Shown here piece by piece: positions 17,744-27,160 of a stretch of DNA of 64,000 nucleotides. The translations under genes and the position numbers were made by a program. The DNA is from UBA7328 sp002471345 (GTDB taxonomy: Bacteria; Bacteroidota; Bacteroidia; Chitinophagales; Saprospiraceae). The DNA is taken from assembly GCA_964011275.1 (NCBI GenBank), contig CAXGOB010000015.1, positions 8,692-72,691 on the forward strand, written 5' to 3'. Under the pieces are notes generated by a model. That model made no database searches, was not told where the DNA came from, and saw only the letters and a program-made list of their open reading frames with translations. Each line of letters opens with the position of its first letter. Position 1 is the first letter of the stretch.

Positions 17744-19285
17744 ATGAGTGTTGTAGAAATGAAAGTCCCTGTCATCGGGGAATCTATATCAGAGGTAACT
17801 CTTTCATCATGGTTAAAGGCAAATGGTGAATATGTAAATCTTGATGAACCCATTTGCGAATTTGAATCTGACAAGGCTACGTTGGAGTTTCCTGCTGAAG
17901 CTAGTGGCAAACTAATTCATGTAGCTACAGAAGGAGATGACTTACTCATCGGGGCATTAGTTGCCAAAATTGATACTAATGTAAAAGGTGCTGCTCAAGT
18001 AGAAAAAGTGAAAGAAGCAGAAATTCCTACACCTTCCACAACACAAAATGCACAGCCATCAACTACTGGGCAAAAAGTAGAAATGAAAGTGCCAGTAATT
18101 GGAGAATCTATTTCAGAAGTGACCCTTTCATCTTGGTTGGTCGCGAATGGAAGCATAGTAAAATTAGATGAACCTATTTGTGAATTTGAATCGGATAAGG
18201 CGACTCTAGAATTTCCTGCTGAGGCAACTGGAAAAATTGAATATATCGCATCTGAAGGTGATGACCTAGCTATTGGAGCATCTGTTGCCGTCATTCATGT
18301 TATGGAAGGAGTCACTGTAAGTAGTGCATCCTCAGAACCTGCAAATGATAATATTCCAAGTCAGAAGACAGTTTCAGAATCGGAATCTTATGCCAAGGGT
18401 CATCCATCTCCTGCAGCTGCAAAAATATTAGCTGAGAAAGGAGTTGAGGCAAGTGATATCAATGGCAGTGGACAAGATGGCAGAATTACTAAAGAAGATG
18501 CCATAAAAGCTCAAGCAAGTAATAAGTCAACAGAAAAACTAAAACCAGCAGCAATAGCAAACCCATCGGCTCCTTCTTCATTCAGTAGAAATATGAGAAG
18601 AGAGAAAATGAGTCGAATGAGAAGGACAATTGCTAGCAGGTTAGTTTCCGCCAAAAATGATACAGCTATGCTTACCACTTTTAATGAAGTGGACCTTACC
18701 AATATTATTGCTTTAAGAAAAAAGTATCAGGAGCAGTTTGTTGCCAAGCATGGTATAAAATTGGGTTTCATGTCTCTTTTCGCTAAGGCATGTGCAAATG
18801 TGCTCATGGAAATGCCACAGGTTAATGCCATTATCGATGGTAATGAGTTAATCTATAATGAATTTGTAGATATTTCAATAGCAATTTCAACTCCAACGGG
18901 ATTGGTAGTTCCTCCTGTTCATAATGTAGAGTCTTTGGATTTTCATGAAATTGAATCTAAGATTAAGGCATTAGCTGTAAAAGCAAGAGATGGCAAGCTT
19001 TCTTTAGATGAAATGAAAGGTGGGACATTTTCAATAACCAATGGAGGCATCTTTGGATCTATGATGAGCACTCCTATATTGAACCAGCCACAATCTGCTA
19101 TATTGGGAATGCATACTATCAAACAGAGGCCTATTGCTGTGAACGGCAAAGTGGAAATCAGGCCGATGATGTATCTAGCTCTATCCTATGACCATAGAGT
19201 TATAGATGGCAGTTCTTCAGTGTCATTTTTAGTTAAAATGATAGAATTGTTAGAAGATCCTATGCGACTGATGATGAACATTTAG
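17744..19285 (+). CDS. sucB: 2-oxoglutarate dehydrogenase E2 (dihydrolipoyl succinyltransferase) with two lipoyl domains
   Basis: E2 core of the TCA-cycle 2-oxoglutarate dehydrogenase complex, transferring succinyl from lipoate to CoA. The 513-residue protein has two nearly identical lipoyl domains (about 5-77 and 113-187; lipoylated Lys44 and Lys152 in ESDKATLEF), each with the E2o hallmark GESISEVTL. A peripheral-subunit-binding domain follows (HPSPAAAKILAEKG, about 230-265), then the catalytic domain (about 285-513) with the active-site motif DHRVIDG. The frame opens at 17699, but MSVVEMKVPVIGES at 17744 matches the family. The usual partner sucA is not adjacent. Most SucB proteins have one lipoyl domain. 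Confidence 0.93.
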   Translation: MSVVEMKVPVIGESISEVTLSSWLKANGEYVNLDEPICEFESDKATLEFPAEASGKLIHVATEGDDLLIGALVAKIDTNVKGAAQVEKVKEAEIPTPSTTQNAQPSTTGQKVEMKVPVIGESISEVTLSSWLVANGSIVKLDEPICEFESDKATLEFPAEATGKIEYIASEGDDLAIGASVAVIHVMEGVTVSSASSEPANDNIPSQKTVSESESYAKGHPSPAAAKILAEKGVEASDINGSGQDGRITKEDAIKAQASNKSTEKLKPAAIANPSAPSSFSRNMRREKMSRMRRTIASRLVSAKNDTAMLTTFNEVDLTNIIALRKKYQEQFVAKHGIKLGFMSLFAKACANVLMEMPQVNAIIDGNELIYNEFVDISIAISTPTGLVVPPVHNVESLDFHEIESKIKALAVKARDGKLSLDEMKGGTFSITNGGIFGSMMSTPILNQPQSAILGMHTIKQRPIAVNGKVEIRPMMYLALSYDHRVIDGSSSVSFLVKMIELLEDPMRLMMNI

Positions 19286-19317
19286 GCCTATTTAAACAGC
19301 TTGTCAATTAAGTCATA

Positions 19318-19378
19318 TTTGACCTTACCCCTCATTTCAATAGATTCTTGACTTTTCATAAAGCCTATTAAGGTCAAA
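19318..19378. repeat. 10-bp perfect inverted repeat between sucB and the FMN-binding gene
   Basis: TTTGACCTTA at 19318-19327 and TAAGGTCAAA at 19369-19378 are exact inverted copies separated by 41 bp. They could form a long-loop hairpin after sucB or serve as paired binding half-sites before the gene at 19432. There is no U-tract, so this is not a typical terminator. Confidence 0.4.
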
Positions 19379-19431
19379 ATCTAACTTTTAAAAAGAGTTT
19401 GGCTTAATTTGACACTAATAAAATTGACTAA

Positions 19432-20091
19432 ATGAGCACATTTGAAAAGACTAATCTAAATAGAGTAAAACGGATACCCAAAAGAGGTCACTATGACAAG
19501 GATACTATATATCCGATTATAGACGAAGCGCTGATCTGTCATGTTGGATTAATTCATGAAGGCATGCCTGTTGTTATTCCTACTATTCACGCTCGAATTG
19601 GTGATGACATTTTGATTCATGGTGCGTCCACAAGTAGGTTAATGAATAATAGTGGAGAAAGAAATTCGGTGTGTATCACTATCACTCATTTGGACGGTTT
19701 AGTTCTAGCCCGGTCTACATTTAATCATTCTATGAATTATAGGTCCGCAGTCTTATATGGACAAGGTTCATTTATATCAGACAATGACGAAAAGACAAGG
19801 GCATTAGAAGCTTTCACTGAAAAACTAATTCCAGGTAGATGGAATGATGCTCGACAACCAAGTGCAAAAGAACTGAAAGCCACTCATGTAGTGAAAATTC
19901 CAATCGATCTGGCTTCAGCTAAAGTTAGAACAGGAGATCCTAGTGACGACAAGCCCGATTATGAATTGGATGTATGGGCAGGAGTAATACCAATGCGAAC
20001 AATTTTTGGCAAAATAATCCCGGATCCAGCATTAAAAAATGGTATTGAATTACCTGCATATCTTCAAGAATATGCAAACTCCAAATCGTGA
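19432..20091 (+). CDS. Pyridoxamine 5'-phosphate oxidase family / FMN-binding split-barrel protein
   Basis: The 219-residue protein belongs to the split-beta-barrel flavin family (PNPOx-like 2). It begins RVKRIPKRGHYDKDTIYPIIDEAL, a pattern shared with NimA-like and uncharacterised flavin proteins. Barrel strands follow (HVGLIHEGMPVVIPTIHARI, DDILIHGASTSR), with flavin-phosphate contacts expected near the N-NYRSAVLYG segment. Most members have no proven substrate. It is not PdxH, because the PLP-site residues and length differ. It stands alone between sucB and a small membrane protein. Confidence 0.8.
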   Translation: MSTFEKTNLNRVKRIPKRGHYDKDTIYPIIDEALICHVGLIHEGMPVVIPTIHARIGDDILIHGASTSRLMNNSGERNSVCITITHLDGLVLARSTFNHSMNYRSAVLYGQGSFISDNDEKTRALEAFTEKLIPGRWNDARQPSAKELKATHVVKIPIDLASAKVRTGDPSDDKPDYELDVWAGVIPMRTIFGKIIPDPALKNGIELPAYLQEYANSKS

Positions 20092-20141
20092 CATCCATTT
20101 TGTGATTTATACCATTCTCCATGAATTTATATATTTGACTT

Positions 20142-20666
20142 ATGACGTTAGGAGAATTCTTCGAAATCATTGGGAGAAGTCCCAATTTGATTCTTTTTTA
20201 TTTTTTGGCACTTCCTCTTACAGCTTTCTTGGCAGGTGTATTAGGGAAAAATGAAGGACACCTGAGTCCATGGAAATACCTGTATTCATCGGTTATATTT
20301 TTGGTATGTGTGCCTGGAATCTTCGCGATTACACTTAACATTTACCTTTTCCTTTTTGAAAGAAGAAGCATAATGGATGCTAACCTCTATACCCAAGTTC
20401 TACCTATAATTTTAATGCTCATTACTCTTTGGATTGTTAGCAGGAATGTAAAGTTCGAAGAAATTCCAGGTTTCAATAGAATATCAGGGCTAGTGATAGT
20501 TATTGTGGCCGTTCTACTAATTATGTGGATCATGGAGAAAACTCATATTATTGCGATTACATTCATGCCATTCTACTACGTCTTCATCATTTTCATTGCT
20601 TTGTTTTTAGCAATTCGATATGGCCTAAAAAGAATGTGGGCAACTCCTAATGATAATAATTCATAA
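20142..20666 (+). CDS. Small integral membrane protein, unknown function
   Basis: The 174-residue protein has four to five hydrophobic segments (about 12-35, 50-70, 85-103, 115-133, 138-158) and short charged loops. It starts TLGEFFEIIGRSPN and ends KRMWATPND. I recognise no domain. Synteny gives little: it follows the FMN-binding protein by 50 bp and may be its operon partner. The frame is uninterrupted and codon use is like that of its neighbours, so it is probably real. Confidence 0.7.
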   Translation: MTLGEFFEIIGRSPNLILFYFLALPLTAFLAGVLGKNEGHLSPWKYLYSSVIFLVCVPGIFAITLNIYLFLFERRSIMDANLYTQVLPIILMLITLWIVSRNVKFEEIPGFNRISGLVIVIVAVLLIMWIMEKTHIIAITFMPFYYVFIIFIALFLAIRYGLKRMWATPNDNNS

Positions 20667-20753
20667 ATATTTGTCATCAAAGATCCAATGCTCTAGTATT
20701 CTCTCCCAATTGATATTTGGGTATATTGAAGTTCATTTTATAATGAACTGAAA

Positions 20754-22034
20754 ATGAAAAAAGCAATCCTCTTCTTTTCTCTATTAATAAGTGTGTCTTT
20801 ATCTGCTCAAACTAAATATCTACACTGTGGCTATGTCTTAGATTGTATTGGAAATGAGCCTCTTGAAGAACAAACGATTGTAGTAGAAAACAATGTAATA
20901 GCCCAAATAAGAAGTGGTTACTTAACAGCTCCTGATAGTGTGGAAGTGATTAATCTAAAATCATATTATGTTATGCCAGGGATAATGGACATGCATGTAC
21001 ATATAGAAGGACAGTCAAGCCCTACAAGGTATTCAGAATCTTTCAGAATGAATCCTAGAGATGTTGCTCTTAGGTCAACATTATATTGTGAAAAAACACT
21101 TATGGCAGGAGTTACAACTGTAAGAGATTTAGGGGGGTCAGGAGTAAATGTTTCTCTTAGGAACGCAATTAATGCAGGCTATGTAAAAGGCCCTCGCATC
21201 TATACTGCAGAAAAGTCACTGGCCACTACAGGAGGTCATGCAGACCCTACAAATGGAGTAAGAGATGATCTTAAAAATGATCCTGGACCAAAAGATGGTG
21301 TAGTGAACAGTAGAGATGAAGCATATAAAGCAGTGAGGCAACGATATAAAAATGGAGCAGACTGCATTAAAATTACTGCTACTGGTGGAGTGCTTAGTGT
21401 TGCTAAAGACGGCATGGGACCACAGTTCAGAACAGAAGTAATCAAAGCAGTAGTAGATGCTGCCAATGACTACGGTATGGTCACCGCCGCACATGCACAT
21501 GGAGCAGAAGGCATGAAAAGAGCTGTGTTAGGAGGTATTCATAGTATAGAACATGGCACTTTCATGACTGAAGAGATCATGGAGCTTATGAAAGAAAGAG
21601 GAACGTATTTAGTTGCAACTATATCTGCAGGAATGTTTGCTTATCAGAAAGCAATAGAGAATCCTCGTTACTTTCCACCGATGGTAAGAAAGAAAGCCAT
21701 AGAAGTAGGGCCACATATCAAAGATACTTTTGGAAAGGCTTATAAAGCTGGAGTGAAGATTGCATTTGGAACTGATACAGGAGTAGGACCTCATGGTTCA
21801 AATCTAGGGGAATTGCAACATATGGTCGAAGCAGGAATGCCTGCATACGAAGCAATAAAATCAGGGACAGTAGGTAGTTCTTCTCTCTTAAGAATCAATG
21901 ACAAATACGGCACAATATCTTCTGGAAAAATGGCTGATATCATAGCAGTAAATGGAAATCCTCTAGAAGATATTAAAGAAATGCAGGATGTAGATTTTGT
22001 GATGAAAGATGGAATAATCTATAAGCATAAATAA
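20754..22034 (+). CDS. Secreted amidohydrolase (imidazolonepropionase / Xaa-Pro dipeptidase-like)
   Basis: The 426-residue protein has a cleavable signal peptide (MKKAILFFSLLISVSLSAQ). It is a metal-dependent TIM-barrel amidohydrolase: HVH in MDMHVHIEG, bridging Lys in DCIKITATGG, metal His in AAHAHG and SIEHGTF, and catalytic Asp in FGTDTGVGPHG. The C-terminal beta-sandwich closes with GKMADIIAVNGNPLEDI. Such exported enzymes hydrolyse cyclic amides or dipeptides; prolidase-like activity is often annotated. The export signal points to scavenging of peptides outside the cytoplasm. Confidence 0.88.
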   Translation: MKKAILFFSLLISVSLSAQTKYLHCGYVLDCIGNEPLEEQTIVVENNVIAQIRSGYLTAPDSVEVINLKSYYVMPGIMDMHVHIEGQSSPTRYSESFRMNPRDVALRSTLYCEKTLMAGVTTVRDLGGSGVNVSLRNAINAGYVKGPRIYTAEKSLATTGGHADPTNGVRDDLKNDPGPKDGVVNSRDEAYKAVRQRYKNGADCIKITATGGVLSVAKDGMGPQFRTEVIKAVVDAANDYGMVTAAHAHGAEGMKRAVLGGIHSIEHGTFMTEEIMELMKERGTYLVATISAGMFAYQKAIENPRYFPPMVRKKAIEVGPHIKDTFGKAYKAGVKIAFGTDTGVGPHGSNLGELQHMVEAGMPAYEAIKSGTVGSSSLLRINDKYGTISSGKMADIIAVNGNPLEDIKEMQDVDFVMKDGIIYKHK

Positions 22035-22037
22035 CCT

Positions 22038-22700
22038 CTAGGTATATCTGTATTTAGTCAAAAATTTATTTGCTTCTTTATAAGATTGGAAGTTGTTATA
22101 ACCAATAAAACCAGTCCAAATCAAAATTCCAAGAGAGAAAAGGCCAAGAGCCCATGCTTTGAACCTCAATAATGATTCTGGATAATGAGGTTGAATAACT
22201 AGGGCAATCCAAATACTCAAAATAGCAGAACATAGAATTAATGAAATCACTATTCCTCTAGCTTGAAATTTAAGTAATAGCCTCTTATTCTTGAAAATGT
22301 GAAAGAGTAAACCTTTATATAGCTTATCTCCAGTTACATCCATTTTGATTAGTGCTTTCATTGTCTCTTCACTTTGATCCAATCTATGCAAATTTAATTG
22401 GCTTCCTGCTTTGTTAAAAAGTAACTTCTGGATTGCTTCTTTTCTGAATATTGGAAAGAGATTGCTATCGAACAACAATTCAATAGTTTCATCACATCTT
22501 ATTAGATAATCACTATAATGTCCTAACTCAAATAAAGCCTCATGGAAATCAAGTACGATATCAAGTTTTTCATCTAGCGGCACTGTAGCTAGAAATGATT
22601 CATGTCTTTTGTAAAAAGTAATCTTTTGAGAAGCATTTTGCTTTGCTATACTTTGATATGCATCAAATATCTCAGACGTGTATTTAATCTCCTCTTTCAC
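22038..22700 (-). CDS. Hypothetical protein: helical N-terminus and two C-terminal membrane helices
   Basis: The 220-residue protein is not recognised. Residues 1-145 are helical and TPR-like in feel (LDIVLDFHEALFELGHYSDYLIRCDETIELLF). Two membrane helices follow (about 147-168 and 180-201) and a short charged tail. The topology suggests a cytoplasmic sensor or scaffold anchored at the C-terminus. It is convergent with the amidohydrolase (3 bp between stops) and lies 54 bp downstream of nadK on the same strand, with which it may be co-transcribed. Confidence 0.65.
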   Translation of the reverse strand: MKEEIKYTSEIFDAYQSIAKQNASQKITFYKRHESFLATVPLDEKLDIVLDFHEALFELGHYSDYLIRCDETIELLFDSNLFPIFRKEAIQKLLFNKAGSQLNLHRLDQSEETMKALIKMDVTGDKLYKGLLFHIFKNKRLLLKFQARGIVISLILCSAILSIWIALVIQPHYPESLLRFKAWALGLFSLGILIWTGFIGYNNFQSYKEANKFLTKYRYT

Positions 22701-22754
22701 TTCATTATAATGAGATACTAATTTAAGGATTAGTCAAAAAAGATGTTGTGAATA

Positions 22755-23633
22755 TTAATTGCGGTTATCATCTCCCCAAGAGATTTTGTTTCTCAATGTT
22801 TTGAGAAATGTATTGTCATTGATTTGAATAAGATGGGTATCAAATTCACATTTTCTCACAGCCAATTGGTGCTTCATGGTAATGGTCTCAAATCTACTAT
22901 CCAATGTACATAAGAAATTCTCAGACCTTCCTTCTATTTCGAAAGAGATTACTGCACTATCAGAAATCACAATCGGCCTTACATTCAAATTATGAGGAGC
23001 CACTGGTGTAATAACAAAATTTCCAGAACCTGGAAAGATAATTGGGCCTCCGCAACTCAAAGAATAAGCTGTAGACCCTGTTGGAGTCGCTACTATAAGG
23101 CCATCAGACCAATAAGAGTTCAATTGGTCTCCATTGATATATGTTTTTATTGTAATCATGGATGACGTATCTCTCTTATGTAAGGTAAAATCATTAAGAG
23201 CAAATGGTTCGTCTTTAAATAAAGGAAAATTCGATTCCAAGTAAAGCATAGTTCTTCGCTCCACTCTAAAATTGCCTTTTAAAAAATGTGAAATAGCATC
23301 TTCAATTTGCCTTCTTTCTACTCCAGCCAAAAAGCCTAGTCGACCTAAATTAATACCCAACATCGGAATTGCTAAATCCCTTATAAGAGAGGTGGCAGCC
23401 AAAATGGTTCCATCACCACCTAATGTAATGATATGATCTATATTAGCCTTCTGCAGGAGACTATGATCATCAATTATCTTTGACTCTAAGAGATCTGATG
23501 TTTTCTTATAAATTTTTGCCAGCTCTGATGTATAGAACAGTTCAACTCCACTTTCATGTAAAAGTGTACGTACATGTTGTACATAGGTGAGGTATTCATC
23601 TCTCACCTTTCTGGCAAAAAGAAGGACGCGCAT
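22755..23633 (-). CDS. nadK: NAD kinase
   Basis: Phosphorylates NAD+ to NADP+. The 292-residue protein carries the signature ITLGGDGTILAA, the GINLGRLGFLAG motif, and the conserved SDGLIVATPTGSTAYSLSCGGPI segment. Size is normal for bacterial NadK. The ATG at 23633 precedes the first strand VLLFARKV immediately. It is divergent from gpmI (133 bp apart). Confidence 0.95.
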   Translation of the reverse strand: MRVLLFARKVRDEYLTYVQHVRTLLHESGVELFYTSELAKIYKKTSDLLESKIIDDHSLLQKANIDHIITLGGDGTILAATSLIRDLAIPMLGINLGRLGFLAGVERRQIEDAISHFLKGNFRVERRTMLYLESNFPLFKDEPFALNDFTLHKRDTSSMITIKTYINGDQLNSYWSDGLIVATPTGSTAYSLSCGGPIIFPGSGNFVITPVAPHNLNVRPIVISDSAVISFEIEGRSENFLCTLDSRFETITMKHQLAVRKCEFDTHLIQINDNTFLKTLRNKISWGDDNRN

Positions 23634-23739
23634 ATGTCTTAAAACCTTAAATATCGTGCCAGATATACTCCTTGTTATTCATAATTATCCTATAGATATG
23701 GTATGATTTCAAAGTAACATAGTAGTGCCATTTAAATAA

Positions 23740-23747
23740 TAAGTTTG
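23740..23747 (+). promoter_or_regulatory. Putative -7 element of the gpmI promoter
   Basis: TAAGTTTG matches TAnnTTTG exactly, 19 bp upstream of the gpmI ATG, so the leader would be very short. No TTG lies at the ideal -33 distance. Confidence 0.4.
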
Positions 23748-23766
23748 CCAAATAATTACTATTTCT

Positions 23767-25272
23767 ATGAAGAAAACAATATTAGTGATTTTAGATGGAT
23801 GGGGACTAGGCAAAGTCAAATCATCTGATGCTATACAAACTGCCAATACTCCTACCATGGATCAGTTATGTAAAGATCATCCGAATAGTACTCTGATCAC
23901 ATTTGGTAAAGAGGTAGGCCTCCCATCTGGTCAAATGGGAAATAGTGAAGTAGGCCATTTAAACATTGGAGCAGGAAGAGTAGTTTTTCAAGAACTTGCA
24001 AGGATAAACAATAGCATAAAAGAAGACACTCTAAAAGATGAGCAGAAAGTCCGAGAAGCTACAGAATATTGTAGAAATAATCAGAAACCTGTTCATCTTA
24101 TGGGGCTCTTGTCAGATGGCGGTGTGCATTCTCATATAGAACATCTTAAAGCGCTAATTGACATATTTGATAAAGAAGGAATTGCTTCTTTTTTGCATAT
24201 TTTTTTGGATGGAAGAGATACTGACCCAAAGTCTGGAGTCTCTTATATGGCCGACTTATTAGAACATATCAAAGGCAAAAAATCTAGTGTTGCTACGATT
24301 ATAGGACGATATTTCGCTATGGATAGAGATATGAGATGGGAGCGAATAGAAAAAACCTATGATCTAATCGTGAAAGGAGAAGGAATTGCCGTTGATGATC
24401 CAATACGCATGATCCAATCACATTATGAAGAGGGAATTACAGATGAATTCATGCCCCCATTGATTATCAATAATAATGGATGTTTAAAAGAGAATGATGC
24501 TGTTTTATTTTACAATTTCAGAACTGATAGACCGAGGCAATTAACAATTGCCTTAACACAAAAAGAATATGCTGATTACGGAATGAAACCCATTGGACTA
24601 CATTTTGTTACTATGACTCAATATTCGGAAGCTTTCAAAGGTCTTCATGTGATATTTGATAAAGATCCTATCGTTAATACTCTTGGAGAAGTGTTATCCA
24701 ATAAAGGGAAAAGTCAAGTAAGGATAGCCGAAACTGAAAAATATCCTCATGTGACTTTCTTTTTTTCAGGTGGGTCCGAAAGCGAATGGGAAGGCGAAAA
24801 AAGAATACTTATACCTTCACCCAAAGTAGCGACATACGATTTACAACCCGAGATGAGTGCTTCAGAAGTTACTCATGCTATCATTGAAGAAATCTTATCA
24901 AACTGTCCTGATCATATCTGTCTAAATTATGCAAATGCAGATATGGTGGGGCATACTGGTGATTTTGATGCAGCTATTAAGGCAGTAGAATGTGTGGACC
25001 ATAACTTAGGAAAATTAAAGAATGTAGCCCTTAGAGAAGGGTATGATATGATCATCATAGCTGATCATGGCAATTCTGATTATATGATCAATGAAAATGG
25101 AACCCCGAACACAGCTCACACCACTAATCTCGTACCAGTGGTATATGTATCTGAAGACAATAGATTCACAAAAATAAAATCAGGCAAGCTAGCTGATATT
25201 GCTCCTACTCTTTTAAAGATTATGGGAATACCTAAACCACCGGCAATGACGGGTCTAAATTTGTTAGAATAA
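23767..25272 (+). CDS. gpmI: 2,3-bisphosphoglycerate-independent phosphoglycerate mutase
   Basis: Interconverts 3- and 2-phosphoglycerate in glycolysis, with two Mn2+ ions. The 501-residue member of the alkaline phosphatase superfamily has the first metal Asp in VILDGWGLG, the phosphoserine nucleophile in QMGNSEVGHLNIGAGR, and the metal ligands in MVGHTGDFDAAIKAVE and IIADHGNSD. Length is typical. It is followed by serC at 73 bp, behind a separate promoter, which groups glycolysis with serine synthesis from 3-phosphoglycerate. Confidence 0.96.
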   Translation: MKKTILVILDGWGLGKVKSSDAIQTANTPTMDQLCKDHPNSTLITFGKEVGLPSGQMGNSEVGHLNIGAGRVVFQELARINNSIKEDTLKDEQKVREATEYCRNNQKPVHLMGLLSDGGVHSHIEHLKALIDIFDKEGIASFLHIFLDGRDTDPKSGVSYMADLLEHIKGKKSSVATIIGRYFAMDRDMRWERIEKTYDLIVKGEGIAVDDPIRMIQSHYEEGITDEFMPPLIINNNGCLKENDAVLFYNFRTDRPRQLTIALTQKEYADYGMKPIGLHFVTMTQYSEAFKGLHVIFDKDPIVNTLGEVLSNKGKSQVRIAETEKYPHVTFFFSGGSESEWEGEKRILIPSPKVATYDLQPEMSASEVTHAIIEEILSNCPDHICLNYANADMVGHTGDFDAAIKAVECVDHNLGKLKNVALREGYDMIIIADHGNSDYMINENGTPNTAHTTNLVPVVYVSEDNRFTKIKSGKLADIAPTLLKIMGIPKPPAMTGLNLLE

Positions 25273-25319
25273 GACATCAAAAAGACAAGGTCCTTCCAGT
25301 ATAATATTCATCTTAGGAG

Positions 25320-25327
25320 TACATTTG
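25320..25327 (+). promoter_or_regulatory. Putative -7 element of the serC promoter
   Basis: TACATTTG is a perfect TAnnTTTG. It is followed by GCGG and lies 17 bp before the serC ATG. The -33 element is not obvious. Confidence 0.42.
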
Positions 25328-25344
25328 CGGCATCAATTACACAT

Positions 25345-26415
25345 ATGAAAAAGTATAACTTTTACGCTGGACCAGCTATTCTCCCGCAAGAAGTTTTTAA
25401 AGAAGCTTCCCAGGCCGTTTTAGATTTTAATGGAATGGGTTTGTCTATTTTAGAAATTTCTCATAGATCAGCAGAGTTTCAGGCTGTCATGGACGAAGCT
25501 TATGAATTAGTGAGAGAACTATTAACACTACCTGATCACTATGAGCCTATGTTTCTGCAAGGCGGAGCCAGTGGACAATTTGGCATGATTCCTATGAATA
25601 TTTTAGGTGACAATGAAACAGCCGGATATGTGAATACAGGTAATTGGGCCGAAAAAGCAATAAAAGATGCCAAACTTTATGGCAATGTGACTTTACTTGC
25701 CGACTCTTCGGATAAAAATTACTCCTACATTCCTAAGGAATATAGCATCCCAACTGACCTCAAATACTTACATATCACGAGTAACAATACGGTCAGGGGA
25801 ACACAGTATCACAGCTTACCTGATACTGAAGTCAAACTAGTAGCAGATATGTCCTCTGATATCTTCAGTCGACCTCTTGACATTAAAAAATATGGCGTAA
25901 TCTATGCAGGTGCTCAGAAGAATATGGGTCCAGCAGGAACCACCCTATTAATAGTGGATAAGAACTTCTTGAACGAGCCTGTAAGGCCTCTTCCAAATAT
26001 GATGAACTACCAAAATCATATAAGTAAAAAATCTTCATATAATACTCCACCAGCATTTGCTGTATATGTTTCTATGCTTACTCTCAGATGGGTAAAAGCT
26101 CAGGGCGGTGTCAAAGCAATGGCCAAAAAGAACATCGAAAAATCCACTCTCTTGTACAATGAAATTGACAACAATGAGCTTTTCTTTGGAACTACTGCAA
26201 AAGAAGATCGTTCTCAAATGAGTGTGACTTTTAAACTGCAGGACGAAGAGTTGACAAATACATTTTTAGAGAAATGTGCTGAAGCAGGATGTGTAGGAAT
26301 AAAAGGACACAGATCCGTAGGAGGATTTAGAGCGTCCATTTACAATGCTATGGAACTCGAAGGGGTAAAGACACTAGTAGATGTAATGAAAGACCTTGGC
26401 TCGAAAAAAGGCTAA
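25345..26415 (+). CDS. serC: Phosphoserine aminotransferase
   Basis: PLP enzyme that converts 3-phosphohydroxypyruvate to 3-phosphoserine (also used in PLP synthesis in some bacteria). The 356-residue class V aminotransferase starts KKYNFYAGPAILPQEV, has FLQGGASGQFGM at the cofactor phosphate site and the PLP-binding Lys in GVIYAGAQKNMGPAG, and ends with GHRSVGGFRASIYNAM. Its stop lies inside the next gene, which begins 20 bp earlier in another frame. Confidence 0.96.
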   Translation: MKKYNFYAGPAILPQEVFKEASQAVLDFNGMGLSILEISHRSAEFQAVMDEAYELVRELLTLPDHYEPMFLQGGASGQFGMIPMNILGDNETAGYVNTGNWAEKAIKDAKLYGNVTLLADSSDKNYSYIPKEYSIPTDLKYLHITSNNTVRGTQYHSLPDTEVKLVADMSSDIFSRPLDIKKYGVIYAGAQKNMGPAGTTLLIVDKNFLNEPVRPLPNMMNYQNHISKKSSYNTPPAFAVYVSMLTLRWVKAQGGVKAMAKKNIEKSTLLYNEIDNNELFFGTTAKEDRSQMSVTFKLQDEELTNTFLEKCAEAGCVGIKGHRSVGGFRASIYNAMELEGVKTLVDVMKDLGSKKG

Positions 26416-27145
26416 ACATATATATATCACCTGGGAAATAGCCGGTGTTTCTCTTCCCGTAAAAGTTTACTTCGAATGGAGAAGAACCAGAAGAGTTTCT
26501 ATTGGCAAAAACTCAGTCATTGTAAGGCTCCCTTGGATAGAAAAAAACATTCATGCTGACGCTCACACTCAATGGGCTAAAGACTGGTTAATTACCCAAT
26601 ACAATAATAGACCTGAAATATTTGACCACTTTAGGAGCCAAACCTATGGTAATGGAAGTGTCATTCACACTACTAGAAAAAGTTATTCCATTACTATCTC
26701 CAAAGAAAACAGGAAAACAGGAAAAGCCAAATGTGAACAAGGAATAATAAAAATCACTTTGCCTTCAGAAATTGAAAAAGACTCAGAAGGCAAAATGATT
26801 CATACTTTACTTGGTCGCGTATTGGCACATGATAATCATCCTTGGATAGAAGAACGCATAATGTGGTTGAACCAACATTATATTAATGAACCAATTAAAT
26901 CGGTTCAGCTCAAGAATAATAGATCAAACTGGGGAAGTTGTTCTTCCGGAGGGAATATTAATATTTCGGTAAGACTACTTTTTGCACCAGAAGAAGTGCA
27001 AGATTACGTCCTTATACATGAGCTTGCTCATCTAAAAGAAATGAATCACACTTCCAAGTTTTGGAAAATTGTGGAAGATATTATGCCTGATTATAAACAA
27101 AAAGAAAAGTGGCTTAAAGAAAATAACCATCTCTGCAATTTCTAA
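26396..27145 (+). CDS. YgjP/SprT-like zinc metalloprotease (DUF45 family)
   Basis: The 249-residue M48-like metallopeptidase has the zinc motif HELAHLKEMNH (about 214-224), preceded by NNRSNWGSCSSGGNINISVRL, both typical of YgjP/DUF45. The third ligand should be the downstream His or Glu after FWKIVEDIMP. No ATG exists in the N-terminal part of the frame. TTG at 26396 is the likeliest start and overlaps serC by 20 bp, which implies translational coupling. Substrates are unknown; some relatives are associated with restriction systems, but none is here. Confidence 0.83.
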   Translation: MARKKAKHIYITWEIAGVSLPVKVYFEWRRTRRVSIGKNSVIVRLPWIEKNIHADAHTQWAKDWLITQYNNRPEIFDHFRSQTYGNGSVIHTTRKSYSITISKENRKTGKAKCEQGIIKITLPSEIEKDSEGKMIHTLLGRVLAHDNHPWIEERIMWLNQHYINEPIKSVQLKNNRSNWGSCSSGGNINISVRLLFAPEEVQDYVLIHELAHLKEMNHTSKFWKIVEDIMPDYKQKEKWLKENNHLCNF

Positions 27146-27160
27146 ATTGCTCAACAAAAA

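Noticed and set aside
26396..27145. Restriction-associated protease (type I system remnant)
   Set aside because: YgjP-like proteins can sit by hsd genes, but none is present; the neighbours are serC and rplI.
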